Shown here piece by piece: positions 24,896-34,073 of a stretch of DNA of 64,000 nucleotides (its first letter is position 1; each line of letters begins with the position of its first letter). Both the position numbers and the translations under genes were made by a program. The notes beneath the pieces are model-generated. The model was not told the DNA's origin. It searched no databases and saw only the letters and a program-made list of their open reading frames with translations. The stretch is taken from the NCBI RefSeq assembly GCF_013359775.1, contig NZ_JABMCI010000062.1, forward strand, positions 62,001-126,000, written 5' to 3'. The DNA is from Cellulomonas humilata. Its GTDB lineage: Bacteria; Actinomycetota; Actinomycetes; Actinomycetales; Cellulomonadaceae.

Positions 24896-26896
24896 TCAGC
24901 CCGTGACGGGCAGGTGCATCGCCCACCAGCGCAGCACGTGCTCGAACCGCACCTGCCGGTGGCGCGGGTTGCCCGACCGCGTGAGCTCGTGCCCCTCGCC
25001 GGGGAAGAGCAGCAGCTCCGCCTCGACGCCCCGCCGCTTCAGTTCGACGAACCAGCGCTGGCCCTGCTCGACCGGGCACCGCCAGTCCTGCTCCGAGTGG
25101 ATGACCAGGGTCGGCGTGCGGACCCTGTCGACGTGCGCCATCGGCGCCTGCGCGGCCAGCGCCGCGGCACCGTGCTCGTCGGCCCCGTCCCCCAGGTACT
25201 CCAGGCCGAAGAACCAGCCGATGTCGCTGGACCCGACGAAGCTGACCGGGTCCAGGAACCCGCGCTCGACGACGGCCGCCACGAACCGGTCCGTGCGCGT
25301 GGTCAGCCAGGCCGTGAGGTAGCCGCCGTAGGACCCGCCCATGACGCCCACGCGCTCGGCGTCCAGCGTGGGGTCCTCCAGAGCGGCGCCCAGCAGGGCG
25401 AGCACGTCCTCGGTGTCCACCGTCCCGAATCGGTTCCGGATGGCGAGCCCGTGCTCCCGCCCGTATCCCGACGACCCCCGGGGGTTGCCGAGCACGACGG
25501 CGTAGCCGGCCTCCGCCAGCACCTGCACCTCGTCGAACAGGGCGTGCGTGTACTGGGCGAACGGGCCGCCGTGGATCATCAGGATCGTCGGGTGCGGCCC
25601 GGCGCCGTACCGGCCCTCGTCGGGCGTCACCACCCAGCCGTGCACCACGTAGCCGTCGGGCGCGGTGGCCACCAGCTCGGCCGGCACCCGGGTGCGACCG
25701 GTCGCGCGCAGCGGCGCTCCGAGGTCCGTGCGCGCCTCGATCGCACCGGAGGTCGCGTCGACCAGGAGGACCTCGCCCGACGACTCCGGCGCGCCGGCGG
25801 TGACCACGACGCGTCCGGTTCCTGCCGCGACCGCGGCACCCGCCACCACGTGCGTGCCCCCGACCAGCGTGGTGTGCGTGCCGTCCGATCCGACCCGGAC
25901 CAGGTGCGCGGCACCGCGGCGCTCGACCACCACGAGCGCATCGCCGTCGAGCTCCGCGAGGACACCGCCGAGCTGGTCGCTCTCGGGGTCCGTGAGCCGT
26001 ACGGGCGCTCCGCCGGCACGGTCACCGTCCAGAGGCAGGCGGAAGAGGCCCACCTGCGCGGCGACGAAGTCCCGGCCCGTCGGACCGAGGTCGCTGGCCA
26101 GCAGCCACAGGGCGGTGCCGTCCGCGGAGGGCAGGACGGCGTCGACACCCAGGGCGCTCCCCGTGTCGGCGTCCGTGAGCGGCACGGGTGCAGTCGGGTC
26201 CCCGTCCGGCGAGGCGTCGATGCGCACCACGTCGCTGCGCAGGTCCGTCTCCCGCGACGCGTGCCGGGACGACACGGCGACGAGCGCCTCGCCCGACGGC
26301 AGCCACCGCAGGCCGGCCACGCCGACGTCCCCCGAGGTCAGGGCCACCGGGTCGCTCACGGTCGCCGGCCGCTCTCCGTCGGTCGGCACGTCGACGACGA
26401 AGGCGTGCTGCGGCCGGTCACGGAAGAAGCCGATCCCGTCGGAGCGGTACTTCAGCTCGGTGATGTGCCGCGGGTCCTCGGAGCCCGGCTTGCCGTCGGC
26501 CGCGTAGCGACCCTCCTCCGGCACCCGGGCGAGGTACGCGATCCGGGTGCCGTCCGGGGAGAACCGCGGCTCCGAGGCGCCCAGGGGCGCGTCGGTCAAC
26601 CGGATCGGCTCACCACCCGTCGCCTCGACCACGTGCACCTGCGGCTTGCCCTCGGGCTCGGCCCGCAGGAACGCGACCCACCGGCCGTCCGGGCTCACGT
26701 CCGGCGACGTGTCCCGGTGCCCGCGGGTGAGCGGACGCGGCGGGGCGTCGCCGTCCAGGTCGACGGACCACAGGTGTCCGACGTACTCGTCGACGGTCAG
26801 GTCGGGTCGCACGACCGCGACGACGGCACGCGAGCCGTCCGGGAGGACCGCCGGGGCGCCGGGGACATGGAGGAGCTCGAGATCGCAGGGCTGCAC
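24896..26896 (-). CDS. S9 family serine peptidase (acylaminoacyl/prolyl oligopeptidase-like)
   Basis: 666-residue cytoplasmic peptidase with an N-terminal beta-propeller of WD40-like TolB repeats (SPDVSPDGRWVAFLR, SEPRFSPDGTRIAYL) and a C-terminal alpha/beta hydrolase. Catalytic triad: Ser in GVMGGSYGGYLTAW near 523, Asp in HSEQDWRCPVEQ near 605, His in FPGEGHELTRSG near 637. No signal peptide is seen. It probably clips short peptides or acyl-peptides. The GTG at 26896 lies 6 nt after TAGGTT on the minus strand, so the message is probably leaderless. Confidence 0.92.
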   Translation of the reverse strand: MQPCDLELLHVPGAPAVLPDGSRAVVAVVRPDLTVDEYVGHLWSVDLDGDAPPRPLTRGHRDTSPDVSPDGRWVAFLRAEPEGKPQVHVVEATGGEPIRLTDAPLGASEPRFSPDGTRIAYLARVPEEGRYAADGKPGSEDPRHITELKYRSDGIGFFRDRPQHAFVVDVPTDGERPATVSDPVALTSGDVGVAGLRWLPSGEALVAVSSRHASRETDLRSDVVRIDASPDGDPTAPVPLTDADTGSALGVDAVLPSADGTALWLLASDLGPTGRDFVAAQVGLFRLPLDGDRAGGAPVRLTDPESDQLGGVLAELDGDALVVVERRGAAHLVRVGSDGTHTTLVGGTHVVAGAAVAAGTGRVVVTAGAPESSGEVLLVDATSGAIEARTDLGAPLRATGRTRVPAELVATAPDGYVVHGWVVTPDEGRYGAGPHPTILMIHGGPFAQYTHALFDEVQVLAEAGYAVVLGNPRGSSGYGREHGLAIRNRFGTVDTEDVLALLGAALEDPTLDAERVGVMGGSYGGYLTAWLTTRTDRFVAAVVERGFLDPVSFVGSSDIGWFFGLEYLGDGADEHGAAALAAQAPMAHVDRVRTPTLVIHSEQDWRCPVEQGQRWFVELKRRGVEAELLLFPGEGHELTRSGNPRHRQVRFEHVLRWWAMHLPVTG

Positions 26897-26902
26897 CCGA
26901 CG

Positions 26903-26908
26903 AACCTA
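26903..26908 (-). promoter_or_regulatory. -10 element TAGGTT, leaderless start of S9 peptidase
   Basis: On the minus strand TAGGTT is followed by 6 nt (CGTCGG) and then the GTG at 26896. Confidence 0.6.
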
Positions 26909-26952
26909 CGTGGTGTCACCGACAGACGCGGCGGCAGCCGGCGGCGTGCCGC

Positions 26953-27465
26953 TCAGCTGGTGCGGACGTCGTCGCCCGACGGTGCGGCAGGCTCATCGAG
27001 GCCCGCCTGCTCGTCGGGCTCGTGCTCCGCACGCAGCACGGTGATCGCCGCCTCGAAGTCCTCCAGGGAGTCGAACGCCTGGTAGACGCTCGCGAACCGC
27101 AGGTAGGCGACCTCGTCGAGCTCGCGCAGCGGACCGAGGATCGCGAGCCCGATCTCGTACGCGTCGATCTCCGCCGAACCGGCGCCGCGCAGGGTCTCCT
27201 CGACCTTCTGCGCCAGCAGCGCGAGGTCGTCCTCGCTCACCGGACGGCCCTGGCACGCCTTGCGGACGCCGCCGGCGATCTTCTCGCGGCTGAACGGCTC
27301 GGTGGCTCCCGAGCGCTTGACGACCGAGAGGCTGGCGGTCTCCACCGTGGTGAACCTGCGGTTGCAGTGGGGGCACTGCCGACGGCGCCGGATGGTCGAC
27401 CCGTCGTCCGACGTCCGCGAGTCGACGACCCGCGAGTCCGGGTGGCGGCAGAACGGACAGTGCAC
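26953..27465 (-). CDS. nrdR: Transcriptional repressor NrdR
   Basis: 170-residue zinc-finger and ATP-cone protein that represses ribonucleotide reductase genes according to ATP/dATP. Seen: start [17 protein letters not shown], paired cysteines CPFC and [21 protein letters not shown], and an ATP-cone ([20 protein letters not shown]). The C-terminus has a 20-residue acidic extension. The GTG at 27465 is preceded by GAAGGGGA and gives the invariant NrdR N-terminus. A TAGCGT -10 candidate is at 27541-27536. Its place beside the LysM gene and lexA is conserved in actinobacteria. Confidence 0.95.
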   Translation of the reverse strand: MHCPFCRHPDSRVVDSRTSDDGSTIRRRRQCPHCNRRFTTVETASLSVVKRSGATEPFSREKIAGGVRKACQGRPVSEDDLALLAQKVEETLRGAGSAEIDAYEIGLAILGPLRELDEVAYLRFASVYQAFDSLEDFEAAITVLRAEHEPDEQAGLDEPAAPSGDDVRTS

Positions 27466-27620
27466 CGTGATCCCCTTCGAGCTGACGCGCGGCCGTCGGG
27501 CGACTGCCGTGACGCGCGTCGTGAACGCCTGCGTGACGCTAGGCCACGCGTCCCGGCGTCGCAAGGTCGCTGCCGGGCACGCCGCGAGCGTAGTGCCGAC
27601 GCGGCCGAAGGCGGGGATGC

Positions 27621-27654
27621 GCGAGGGCGGTCATCTGCCGATGACCGCCCTCGC
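27621..27654 (-). terminator. Hairpin terminator after LysM gene
   Basis: Perfect 15-bp inverted repeat (27621-27635 with 27640-27654) and 4-nt loop TGCC. It lies 107 bp after the stop of the LysM gene and upstream of nrdR, so it probably separates the two. The rest of the 296 bp between these genes shows only the nrdR promoter candidate. Confidence 0.75.
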
Positions 27655-27761
27655 GGGGACGCCCGGGGCCCGATCGCGGCACCGCCGCGTCCGCCCGGCG
27701 AGCGTCTGCGCCGGCGGCGGCCTTCCCCTCCACCACCAGGCGCGCAGTGCGCCGACGTCGC

Positions 27762-28172
27762 TCAGTCGACCGGGACGACGATGACCTGTCCCGCCATCAG
27801 CCCGGCGTCCGGCAGCTCGTTGAGGCGCACCAGGTCGAGGACCACGTCCCGGACGTCCTGGGACGGGGCGGCGACGGACTCCGCGATCTGCCAGAGCGTC
27901 TCCCCGGACTGCACGACGTGCCGCTCCACCTCCTGCGCGCCGACCGGACCGTCCGCGGAGGCCTGGCTCGCGAACAGGGTGACGACCGCGGCGACGGCTG
28001 CGGCCAGGACCCACAGCACGGCACGGCCGCGTGCGGTCAGCCGGAGGTGGGCCGCCGACCGAGCGGGCTGCTGCGGCGCCCGGACGGTCGCGAGACGCGT
28101 GCCCGCCGCGCGGACGTTCGCCCGTGCCAGCACCAGGTTCGGCATCGCCGGTCCCATCACCATCGCGCTCAT
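27762..28172 (-). CDS. LysM-domain membrane protein, SOS division-inhibitor-like (YneA/DivS/ChiZ position)
   Basis: 136 residues: a basic cytoplasmic N-terminus, one membrane helix near 53-75 (GRAVLWVLAAAVAAVVTLFASQA), and an extracellular LysM domain (HVVQSGETLWQIAESVAA, VRLNELPDAGLMAGQVIVVP) that should bind peptidoglycan. Genes of this design beside and divergent from lexA encode the SOS-induced division inhibitors YneA (Bacillus), DivS (Corynebacterium) and ChiZ (Mycobacterium). The role here is inferred from domain and context. The ATG at 28172 follows GAGAG; a second ATG is at 28163. Two abutting LexA boxes lie 65-95 bp upstream. Confidence 0.82.
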   Translation of the reverse strand: MSAMVMGPAMPNLVLARANVRAAGTRLATVRAPQQPARSAAHLRLTARGRAVLWVLAAAVAAVVTLFASQASADGPVGAQEVERHVVQSGETLWQIAESVAAPSQDVRDVVLDLVRLNELPDAGLMAGQVIVVPVD

Positions 28173-28236
28173 CACGTCTCTCGTTCCTGCTCGGCCCGGC
28201 CTGCCGGGGTACCGCCTGAACAATCCCATCCGATCG

Positions 28237-28252
28237 TCGAACGCCTGTTCGT
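28237..28252. promoter_or_regulatory. LexA (SOS) box 1 in lexA/LysM intergenic
   Basis: TCGAACGCCTGTTCGT, one mismatch from the perfect palindrome TCGAAC-N4-GTTCGA. It shares its last base with box 2. Confidence 0.85.
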
Positions 28253-28267
28253 CGAACGTCTGTACGA
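28252..28267. promoter_or_regulatory. LexA (SOS) box 2 in lexA/LysM intergenic
   Basis: TCGAACGTCTGTACGA, one mismatch in the right half. Boxes 1 and 2 form a 15-bp imperfect tandem repeat, so two LexA dimers would sit side by side. Confidence 0.8.
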
Positions 28268-28305
28268 TGTCTACCAGCATCCGCCCACACTGTCGAGCGA
28301 CACGA

Positions 28306-28321
28306 TCGAACAGATGTTTGA
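28306..28321. promoter_or_regulatory. LexA (SOS) box 3, lexA-proximal
   Basis: TCGAACAGATGTTTGA, one mismatch in the right half. It covers the -35 position for the lexA -10 candidate TAGGCT at 28341-28346 and so suits autorepression of lexA. Confidence 0.82.
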
Positions 28322-28340
28322 TCTTCGGTCGCGACATCCC

Positions 28341-28346
28341 TAGGCT
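28341..28346 (+). promoter_or_regulatory. Candidate -10 (TAGGCT) of lexA
   Basis: TAGGCT just downstream of LexA box 3. A start near 28353 would give a leader of about 140 nt before the lexA GTG at 28495. Confidence 0.5.
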
Positions 28347-28494
28347 GGCGGTGCAGCACAAGCGGACCACGAGGCACTGACACGCACGCCGGGAGCACCC
28401 CGTCGCCGCAGGTCAGGACCCCGGGCCGTGAGCTGGACGAGGCGGAGAAGGCTGAGCGTGCTGCGAGGCGGCCGCCGGACGGAGGAGGAGCGCA

Positions 28495-29247
28495 GTGACG
28501 GACTCACGGGACACGTCCCAGCCCGAGCAGGACCTGGCGACGATCCACACGCTCCCGGACGGGGCGCCCGGACCCGACGGCCTGACGGCGCGCCAGCGGC
28601 TCGTGCTGGACACCATCCGGTCGTCGGTCGAGTCCCGGGGCTACCCGCCGAGCATGCGCGAGATCGGGGAGGCCGTCGGCCTCACCAGCCCGTCGAGCGT
28701 CAAGCACCAGCTCATGGCCCTCGAGCGCAAGGGCTACCTCCGCCGCGATCCCCACCGCCCCCGGGCCATCGAGGTCGTGCACGCGGACGACTCGCGCGGC
28801 GTCGGCACCTGGACTGCCCCCGACGGCAGCCGCTCGAGCTTCCCCGACCAGGGCGACGGCGAGCGCCTGCCCGCGCCGTCCTACGTGCCGGTGGTCGGTC
28901 GGATCGCGGCCGGCGGACCGATCCTCGCCGAGCAGGTGGTCGAGGACGTGTTCCCGCTGCCCCGCCAGCTGGTCGGCGACGGCGACCTGTTCCTGCTCAA
29001 GGTTGCCGGCGACTCCATGATCGACGCCGCCATCTGCGACGGCGACTGGGTCGTCGTCCGCCGTCAGCCCGTGGCCGAGAACGGCGAGATCGTCGCCGCC
29101 ATGATCGACGGCGAGGCCACGGTCAAGACGCTCAAGCGCATCGACGGTCACGTGTGGCTCATGCCGCACAACCCCGCCTACTCCCCCATCCCGGGCGACG
29201 AGTCGACCATCCTCGGCCGCGTGGTGAGCGTGCTGCGCAGCCTCTGA
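28495..29247 (+). CDS. lexA: SOS repressor LexA
   Basis: 250-residue SOS repressor, self-cleaving when RecA filaments form. Seen: N-terminal winged helix ([40 protein letters not shown]), cleavage site Ala139-Gly140 in RIAAGGP, catalytic Ser174 in GDSMID and Lys211 in TVKTLK. The linker is longer than in E. coli LexA, as usual in actinobacteria. The GTG at 28495 is preceded by GGAGGAGGAG. Three LexA boxes lie in the 322-bp space shared with the divergent LysM gene. Confidence 0.97.
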   Translation: MTDSRDTSQPEQDLATIHTLPDGAPGPDGLTARQRLVLDTIRSSVESRGYPPSMREIGEAVGLTSPSSVKHQLMALERKGYLRRDPHRPRAIEVVHADDSRGVGTWTAPDGSRSSFPDQGDGERLPAPSYVPVVGRIAAGGPILAEQVVEDVFPLPRQLVGDGDLFLLKVAGDSMIDAAICDGDWVVVRRQPVAENGEIVAAMIDGEATVKTLKRIDGHVWLMPHNPAYSPIPGDESTILGRVVSVLRSL

Positions 29248-29257
29248 CGGAGAGCGA

Positions 29258-29293
29258 CGTCGGGCAGCACCCTGAGGTGGGTGCTGCCCGACG
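29258..29293. terminator. Bidirectional hairpin terminator between lexA and ldh
   Basis: Perfect 15-bp inverted repeat (29258-29272 with 29279-29293) and 6-nt loop TGAGGT, midway between the stops of the convergent lexA and ldh genes. Confidence 0.88.
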
Positions 29294-29308
29294 GTCGTCA
29301 GCGGAGAG

Positions 29309-30310
29309 TCAGAAGCCGAACTGCCGCGCCACAGAACGCACCGCGTCCGCCGAGCTGCGCAGTCCGGCGAGCTCCTCGTCCGACAGCGGCACCGGGAGCC
29401 GCTCCCCGACGCCGCCCGCACCGACGATCGCAGGCACCGACAGGCACACGTCGCTGATCCCGTAGTAGTCGTCGAGCAGCGACGAGACGGGCAGCACCCG
29501 GCCCTCGTCCTTCACGATCGCCTCGATGATGCGCGACCCCGCCAGGGCGACCGCGTAGTTCGTCGCCCCCTTGCCCTCGATGATCCGGTACGCGGACTCG
29601 ACGACCTCCCGGGCGATCCCGTCGCGGACCTCGGCGGTCAGGGGCCCACTGCCCCCCGCGCCGGTCCACTCGAGCAGCGGGACGGAGCCGATGCTCGCGG
29701 ACCCCCACAGCGGCAGCTCGGTGTCGCCGTGCTCGCCCGCGATGTACGCGTGCACGTTCTGCACGGCGACGCCGGTGTGCTGCGCGATGAGGTAGCGCAG
29801 CCGCGAGGAGTCGAGGACGGTGCCGGACCCGAACAGCTGCGAGGGCGGCAGGCCGGAGATCTGGAGCGCGGCGTACGTGACCACGTCGACGGGGTTGGTC
29901 ACCATCACGTAGACCGCGTCCGGCGCGACCTCGACCACCGCCGGCAGCACCTTGCGGACGAGCCCGATCGTCGCCTCCGCGAGGTCCAGCCGGGACTGGC
30001 CGGGCCTCTGCTTGGCGCCGGCCGTGAACATCACCACGTCGGCATCCGCGCAGACCGCGAGGTCGTCGGACCCGACCACCTGCGCCATGGGCATGAACTG
30101 GATCCCGTGACCCAGGTCGAGGGCCTCCGCCTCGGCCTTGGCGGCGTTGATGTCGTACAGCGCGACGGTGCGGGCGGCCCCCCGCATGAGGGCGGCGTAC
30201 GCCATGGTCGACCCGACGGCACCGGCTCCCACGATCGCGAGCTTCGACGTGCGGCGGCCGCTCCGCGACGGGGCCACGCCGACGTCTTCCATGTCCAGGC
30301 TCTCGGTCAT
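29309..30310 (-). CDS. ldh: L-lactate dehydrogenase
   Basis: NAD-dependent enzyme reducing pyruvate to L-lactate in fermentation. Seen: 333 residues; Rossmann VGAGAVGSTMAYA; AGAKQRPGQSR, where Gln favours pyruvate over oxaloacetate; TNPVDVVTY; LDSSRLRYLIAQ (substrate-binding Arg); and catalytic His in GEHGDTE, a slight variant of the usual GEHGDSE. The ATG at 30310 follows AGAGGT and is preferred to a GTG three codons earlier. It fits a facultative organism such as Cellulomonas. It follows the helicase gene on the plus-strand side by 33 bp without evident coupling. Confidence 0.93.
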   Translation of the reverse strand: MTESLDMEDVGVAPSRSGRRTSKLAIVGAGAVGSTMAYAALMRGAARTVALYDINAAKAEAEALDLGHGIQFMPMAQVVGSDDLAVCADADVVMFTAGAKQRPGQSRLDLAEATIGLVRKVLPAVVEVAPDAVYVMVTNPVDVVTYAALQISGLPPSQLFGSGTVLDSSRLRYLIAQHTGVAVQNVHAYIAGEHGDTELPLWGSASIGSVPLLEWTGAGGSGPLTAEVRDGIAREVVESAYRIIEGKGATNYAVALAGSRIIEAIVKDEGRVLPVSSLLDDYYGISDVCLSVPAIVGAGGVGERLPVPLSDEELAGLRSSADAVRSVARQFGF

Positions 30311-30343
30311 CTCACACACCTCTGGGTCGGGGACGGGTCAAGG

Positions 30344-32416
30344 CTATGCGGACGCCGCGAGCCGCTGCAGCGCCGAGATGGCCACCGCACGGTCCGTCGT
30401 CCGCCAGAAGTCCGGCAGCGAGCGCGTGAGGAAGCTGCCGTAGCCCGCGGTGGCGAGGCGGGGGTCGAGCACGGCGACCACCCCGCGGTCCTCGCTGGTG
30501 CGGATCAGCCGGCCGGCACCCTGGGCCAGGAGGAGCGCCGCGTGCGTGGCGGACACGGCCAGGAATCCGTTGCCGCCGGCCTTCTCGATCGCGTCGGACC
30601 GCGCGGAGCTGACCGGGTCGTCGGGGCGCGGGAAGGGGATGCGGTCGATGATGACCAGCCGGCAGGTGGCGCCGGGGACGTCGACCCCCTGCCAGAGGGA
30701 CAGGGTGCCGAACAGGCAGGTGGCCTCGTCGGCGATGAACTGCGACACCAGCGTGGGCAGCTGGTCGTCGCCCTGGACCAGGATCGGGACGTCCAGGCGC
30801 TCGCGCATGGCGGCCGCCGCAGCGACTGCCGCGCGGCGCGACGAGAACAGGCCGAGCGTCCGGCCCCCGGCGGCCGTGACCAGGTCGGCGATCTCGTCGA
30901 GCTGGGCCTCCGTGGCCGGCTCGCGGCCGGGCTTCGGCAGGTGCCGCGCCAGATAGAGGATCCCCTGCTTCGGGTAGTCGAACGGGCTGCCGACGTCGAG
31001 GCCATGCCAGGGCACGCTGGCCGGCGCGGCCTTCGGCTCCCCCACCAGCGAGGTCGGACCGACCGGCTCCGCGTCCGGCCGGACCTCGAGCCCGACGGCG
31101 CGCGCGATGGGGTCGAACGAGCCGCCCAGCTCCAGGGTCGCGGACGTCAGCACGCCGGACCGGCCCGCGAACAGGTGGGTGCGGATGAGGCCGTTGACCG
31201 CGAGCGGCGCCGCGTACAGGCGGGTGAGCACCCCGCCTCGACGGTCCTCCGTACGGGCGCACCACAGGACGGTGTGCCGGTTGTCCTCGGGATCGGCGGC
31301 CATCCGGTCGGCCACCTCGTGCAGCGCGAGCATGGTCGCCTGGGCCATCTTGCGACCGCCCTCCGGAGGCGCGTTCGGGCCGGTCTCGGGCTTGAGCACG
31401 CTGAGCAGCGCGCGGGTGGCGTCGCGGACGCTCGCCACCGCGTCACGGGCCGCGGGCGGCAGGCCGTCGCGGAACCGGGTCTCGGGCAGGCCGACCAGCA
31501 CCATGGCCAGCGCCTGGCTGGCGGAGTCGAGGTCCGTCGTGGGGACGCCGCCGTGCCGACGGGCCAGGCGGGCGGCATGCTCGATGGTGGCGACGGACAG
31601 CTCGGAGGTCGCCTGCGCGGTCACCCGGTCGGTGAGCTCGTGGGCCTCGTCGACGATCAGCACCTGGTGCTCAGGAAGGACGCCGGGCGATCCCGACGCG
31701 GCGATCCCCAGCATCGCGTGGTTGGTGACGACGACGTCCGCCTCCCTCGACGCGGCCTTCGCCTTCTCGGGGAAGCACTCGGCGAGCATCGGGCACTTGC
31801 CGCCCAGGCACTCGAGCGAGGTCACCGAGACCTGCCGCCAGGCCTGCGCCGTCACGCCCGGGACGAGGTCGTCGCGGTCGCCGGTGCCCGTCTCGTCGGC
31901 CCACTCCCGCAGCCGCAGCACCTGCTCGCCCAGGCTCTCGGTCGGCCCGGTCGCGCCCTTGCGCGCGGGCGCGGGGTGCTCAGCCGCACCGGCGTGCTCC
32001 CCGAGGTCGAACAGCGTGCCCGTGTCGTCGTCCGGGTACCCGCCGGCGACCTTGTGCACGCAGAGGTAGTTGTGCCAGCCCTTGAGCAGCGCGATCGACG
32101 CGGGACGCGGCAGGTGCGGCTCGAGCGCCTTGGCGACGAGCGGCAGGTCCCGCGTGATGATCTGGCGCTGGAGCGCCAGCGTGGCGGTCGAGACGACCAC
32201 GTGCTCGTTCTCCAGGACGGCGTGCCGCAGCGCGGGCACCAGGTACCCGAGCGACTTGCCGGTGCCGGTGCCGGCCTGCACCAGCAGGTGCTCGCCCTTG
32301 TCGATGGTCTCCGCCACGGCGACCGCCATCTGGTGCTGGCCGTCGCGGCGCACGCCACCGAGCGCCTCGACCGCGATGTCGAGGAGCTTCTCGACGGAGG
32401 GGTCGGCGTCTGGCAC
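30344..32416 (-). CDS. dinG: DinG/XPD-like iron-sulfur ATP-dependent helicase
   Basis: 690-residue superfamily 2 5'-3' DNA helicase. Seen: Walker A QAGTGTGKSLGYLVPALRHA near 48-66; four cysteines of a probable Fe-S cluster (one in CVHKVAG, three in ECLGGKCPMLAECF); DEAH box IVDEAHELTD; C-terminal motif VI QGAGRLIRTSEDRGVV. It is the YoaA/DinG type without the N-terminal nuclease found in Gram-positive DinG. The GTG at 32416 lies 6 nt after TAGGCT and fits the family start. No LexA box was seen despite the family name. Likely role: unwinding R-loops or replication intermediates. Confidence 0.9.
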   Translation of the reverse strand: MPDADPSVEKLLDIAVEALGGVRRDGQHQMAVAVAETIDKGEHLLVQAGTGTGKSLGYLVPALRHAVLENEHVVVSTATLALQRQIITRDLPLVAKALEPHLPRPASIALLKGWHNYLCVHKVAGGYPDDDTGTLFDLGEHAGAAEHPAPARKGATGPTESLGEQVLRLREWADETGTGDRDDLVPGVTAQAWRQVSVTSLECLGGKCPMLAECFPEKAKAASREADVVVTNHAMLGIAASGSPGVLPEHQVLIVDEAHELTDRVTAQATSELSVATIEHAARLARRHGGVPTTDLDSASQALAMVLVGLPETRFRDGLPPAARDAVASVRDATRALLSVLKPETGPNAPPEGGRKMAQATMLALHEVADRMAADPEDNRHTVLWCARTEDRRGGVLTRLYAAPLAVNGLIRTHLFAGRSGVLTSATLELGGSFDPIARAVGLEVRPDAEPVGPTSLVGEPKAAPASVPWHGLDVGSPFDYPKQGILYLARHLPKPGREPATEAQLDEIADLVTAAGGRTLGLFSSRRAAVAAAAAMRERLDVPILVQGDDQLPTLVSQFIADEATCLFGTLSLWQGVDVPGATCRLVIIDRIPFPRPDDPVSSARSDAIEKAGGNGFLAVSATHAALLLAQGAGRLIRTSEDRGVVAVLDPRLATAGYGSFLTRSLPDFWRTTDRAVAISALQRLAASA

Positions 32417-32422
32417 CGCGTC

Positions 32423-32428
32423 AGCCTA
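32423..32428 (-). promoter_or_regulatory. -10 element TAGGCT, leaderless start of DinG-like helicase
   Basis: On the minus strand TAGGCT is followed by 6 nt (GACGCG) and the GTG at 32416. It lies 30 bp after the hflX stop, giving the helicase its own promoter. Confidence 0.6.
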
Positions 32429-32456
32429 GTGGCGGCCGGCGGGCTTCAGAGACGGC

Positions 32457-33980
32457 TCATCGACGGTGCTGGGCCGCGGCCTCGAGCTCGGCGGCGAGGC
32501 CCGCGTCGACCCGCGCGCGGATCGCCGTCCCGTCGGCCGTGTGGTCCTCGGCCTGGATGTCGCCGTGCTCGTGCACCCGGCTGACCAGGTCGCCGCGGTC
32601 GTACGGGACCACCAGGTCGACGGAGACGCCGGGGCGCGGAAGCTGGTCCGCGATGAGTGCCTGGAGCTCGTCGATGCCCTCGCCGCTGTGGGCAGAGACC
32701 ACGATCGAGTGCACCTCGCGCGAGCGGAGCCGGGCGATCGCCTCCGACGTGGCCACGTCGGCCTTGTTCAGCACGATGATCTCGGGCACGTCCATGGCAC
32801 CCGGGATGTCCGCGAAGACGTGGCGCACGGCGGCGATCTGGCCCTCCGGGTCCGGGTGGGACGCGTCCACGACGTGCAGGATCAGGTCCGCGTCCGCCAC
32901 CTCCTCCAGCGTCGAGCGGAACGCCTCGACCAGCTGGTGCGGCAGGGCGCGGACGAAGCCCACGGTGTCCGCCAGCGTGTAGATCCGCCCGTCCACGGTC
33001 TCGGCCCGGCGGACCGTGGGGTCCAGCGTCGCGAACAGGGCGTTCTCGACCAGCACGCCCGCGTGGGTCAGCCGGTTGAGCAGCGACGACTTGCCGGCGT
33101 TGGTGTAGCCGGCGATGGCGACCGACGGGATCGCGTGCTTCTTGCGCGACGCCCGCTTGGTCACCCGGCCCGGCTCCATGGCGGCGATCTCGCGGCGCAG
33201 CTTGGCCATGCGGTTGCGGATACGACGGCGGTCGAGCTCGATCTTCGTCTCACCGGGACCACGCGAGCCCATGCCGGCCGCGGCGCCACCGACCTGGCCA
33301 CCAGCCTGCCGGGACATCGAGTCGCCCCAGCCGCGCAGGCGCGGCAGCAGGTACTCCAGCTGCGCCAGCTCGACCTGCGCCTTGCCCTCCCGCGACTTGG
33401 CGTGCTGGGCGAAGATGTCCAGGATCAGCGCGGTCCGGTCGATGACCTTGACGCGGACGATGTCCTCCAGCGCGCGGCGCTGGGACGGCGCCAGGTCCCC
33501 GTCGACCACCACGGTGTCGGCGCCGACGGCGGCCACCAGGGTGGCCAGCTCCGCGGCCTTGCCTGACCCGAGGTACGTGCCGGGGTCCGGCTTCTGCCGC
33601 CGCTGGAGCAGCCCGTCGAGCACCTGCGAGCCGGCCGTCTCGGCCAGCTGCGCGAGCTCGCGCAGGGAGAGCTCGGCGTCGGTCACGGTGCCCGAGCCCC
33701 AGACCCCGACCAGGACGACCTTCTCCAGGCGCAGCTGGCGGTACTCGACCTCGGTGACGTCCTGGAGCTCGGTGGACAGGCCGGCGACGCGCCGCAGCGA
33801 GGTGCGCTCCTCGAGCTCGAGCTGGTCGCCGTCGTACGAGGAGTGCACCGTGCCGCCGGCGTGCAGCGTGGTCCCTGCCCGGGCGAGCACGCGGGCCACG
33901 ACGTCGTCGGCCACCTCCTGCGCGGAGCGCGTCGTCGGGGTGTCCTCGGTCTGGCTGGTGGTGTGCTGCGCGTCGGTCAA
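32457..33980 (-). CDS. hflX: Ribosome-splitting GTPase HflX
   Basis: 507-residue GTPase that rescues stalled ribosomes. Seen: N-terminal HflX domain (DPGTYLGSGKAAELATLVAA), glycine-rich linker GGQVGGAAAGMGSRGPGETK, and a G domain with G1 AGYTNAGKSSLLNRLTHAGV near 283-302, DTVGFVR (G3) and NKAD (G4) near 403. The start is an unusual TTG at 33980, preceded by AGAGGAGCACC and giving a protein beginning TDAQHTTSQ; the frame is open further upstream but has no supported start. Neighbour of dapF/miaA in the conserved actinobacterial block. Confidence 0.93.
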   Translation of the reverse strand: MTDAQHTTSQTEDTPTTRSAQEVADDVVARVLARAGTTLHAGGTVHSSYDGDQLELEERTSLRRVAGLSTELQDVTEVEYRQLRLEKVVLVGVWGSGTVTDAELSLRELAQLAETAGSQVLDGLLQRRQKPDPGTYLGSGKAAELATLVAAVGADTVVVDGDLAPSQRRALEDIVRVKVIDRTALILDIFAQHAKSREGKAQVELAQLEYLLPRLRGWGDSMSRQAGGQVGGAAAGMGSRGPGETKIELDRRRIRNRMAKLRREIAAMEPGRVTKRASRKKHAIPSVAIAGYTNAGKSSLLNRLTHAGVLVENALFATLDPTVRRAETVDGRIYTLADTVGFVRALPHQLVEAFRSTLEEVADADLILHVVDASHPDPEGQIAAVRHVFADIPGAMDVPEIIVLNKADVATSEAIARLRSREVHSIVVSAHSGEGIDELQALIADQLPRPGVSVDLVVPYDRGDLVSRVHEHGDIQAEDHTADGTAIRARVDAGLAAELEAAAQHRR

Positions 33981-34073
33981 GGTGCTCCTCTTCTGGTGCC
34001 GTCCCTCCAGGGTCGCACGAGGCACCGACGGCGGCCGAGGTATTTCGCTGCGGGCCGAGGGTGGTGCGATGGG

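Noticed and set aside
28351-28380. Nine-codon GTG ORF in the lexA leader (MQHKRTTRH)
   Set aside because: The predicted transcription start falls at or inside its start codon and it has no ribosome site; too short to support.
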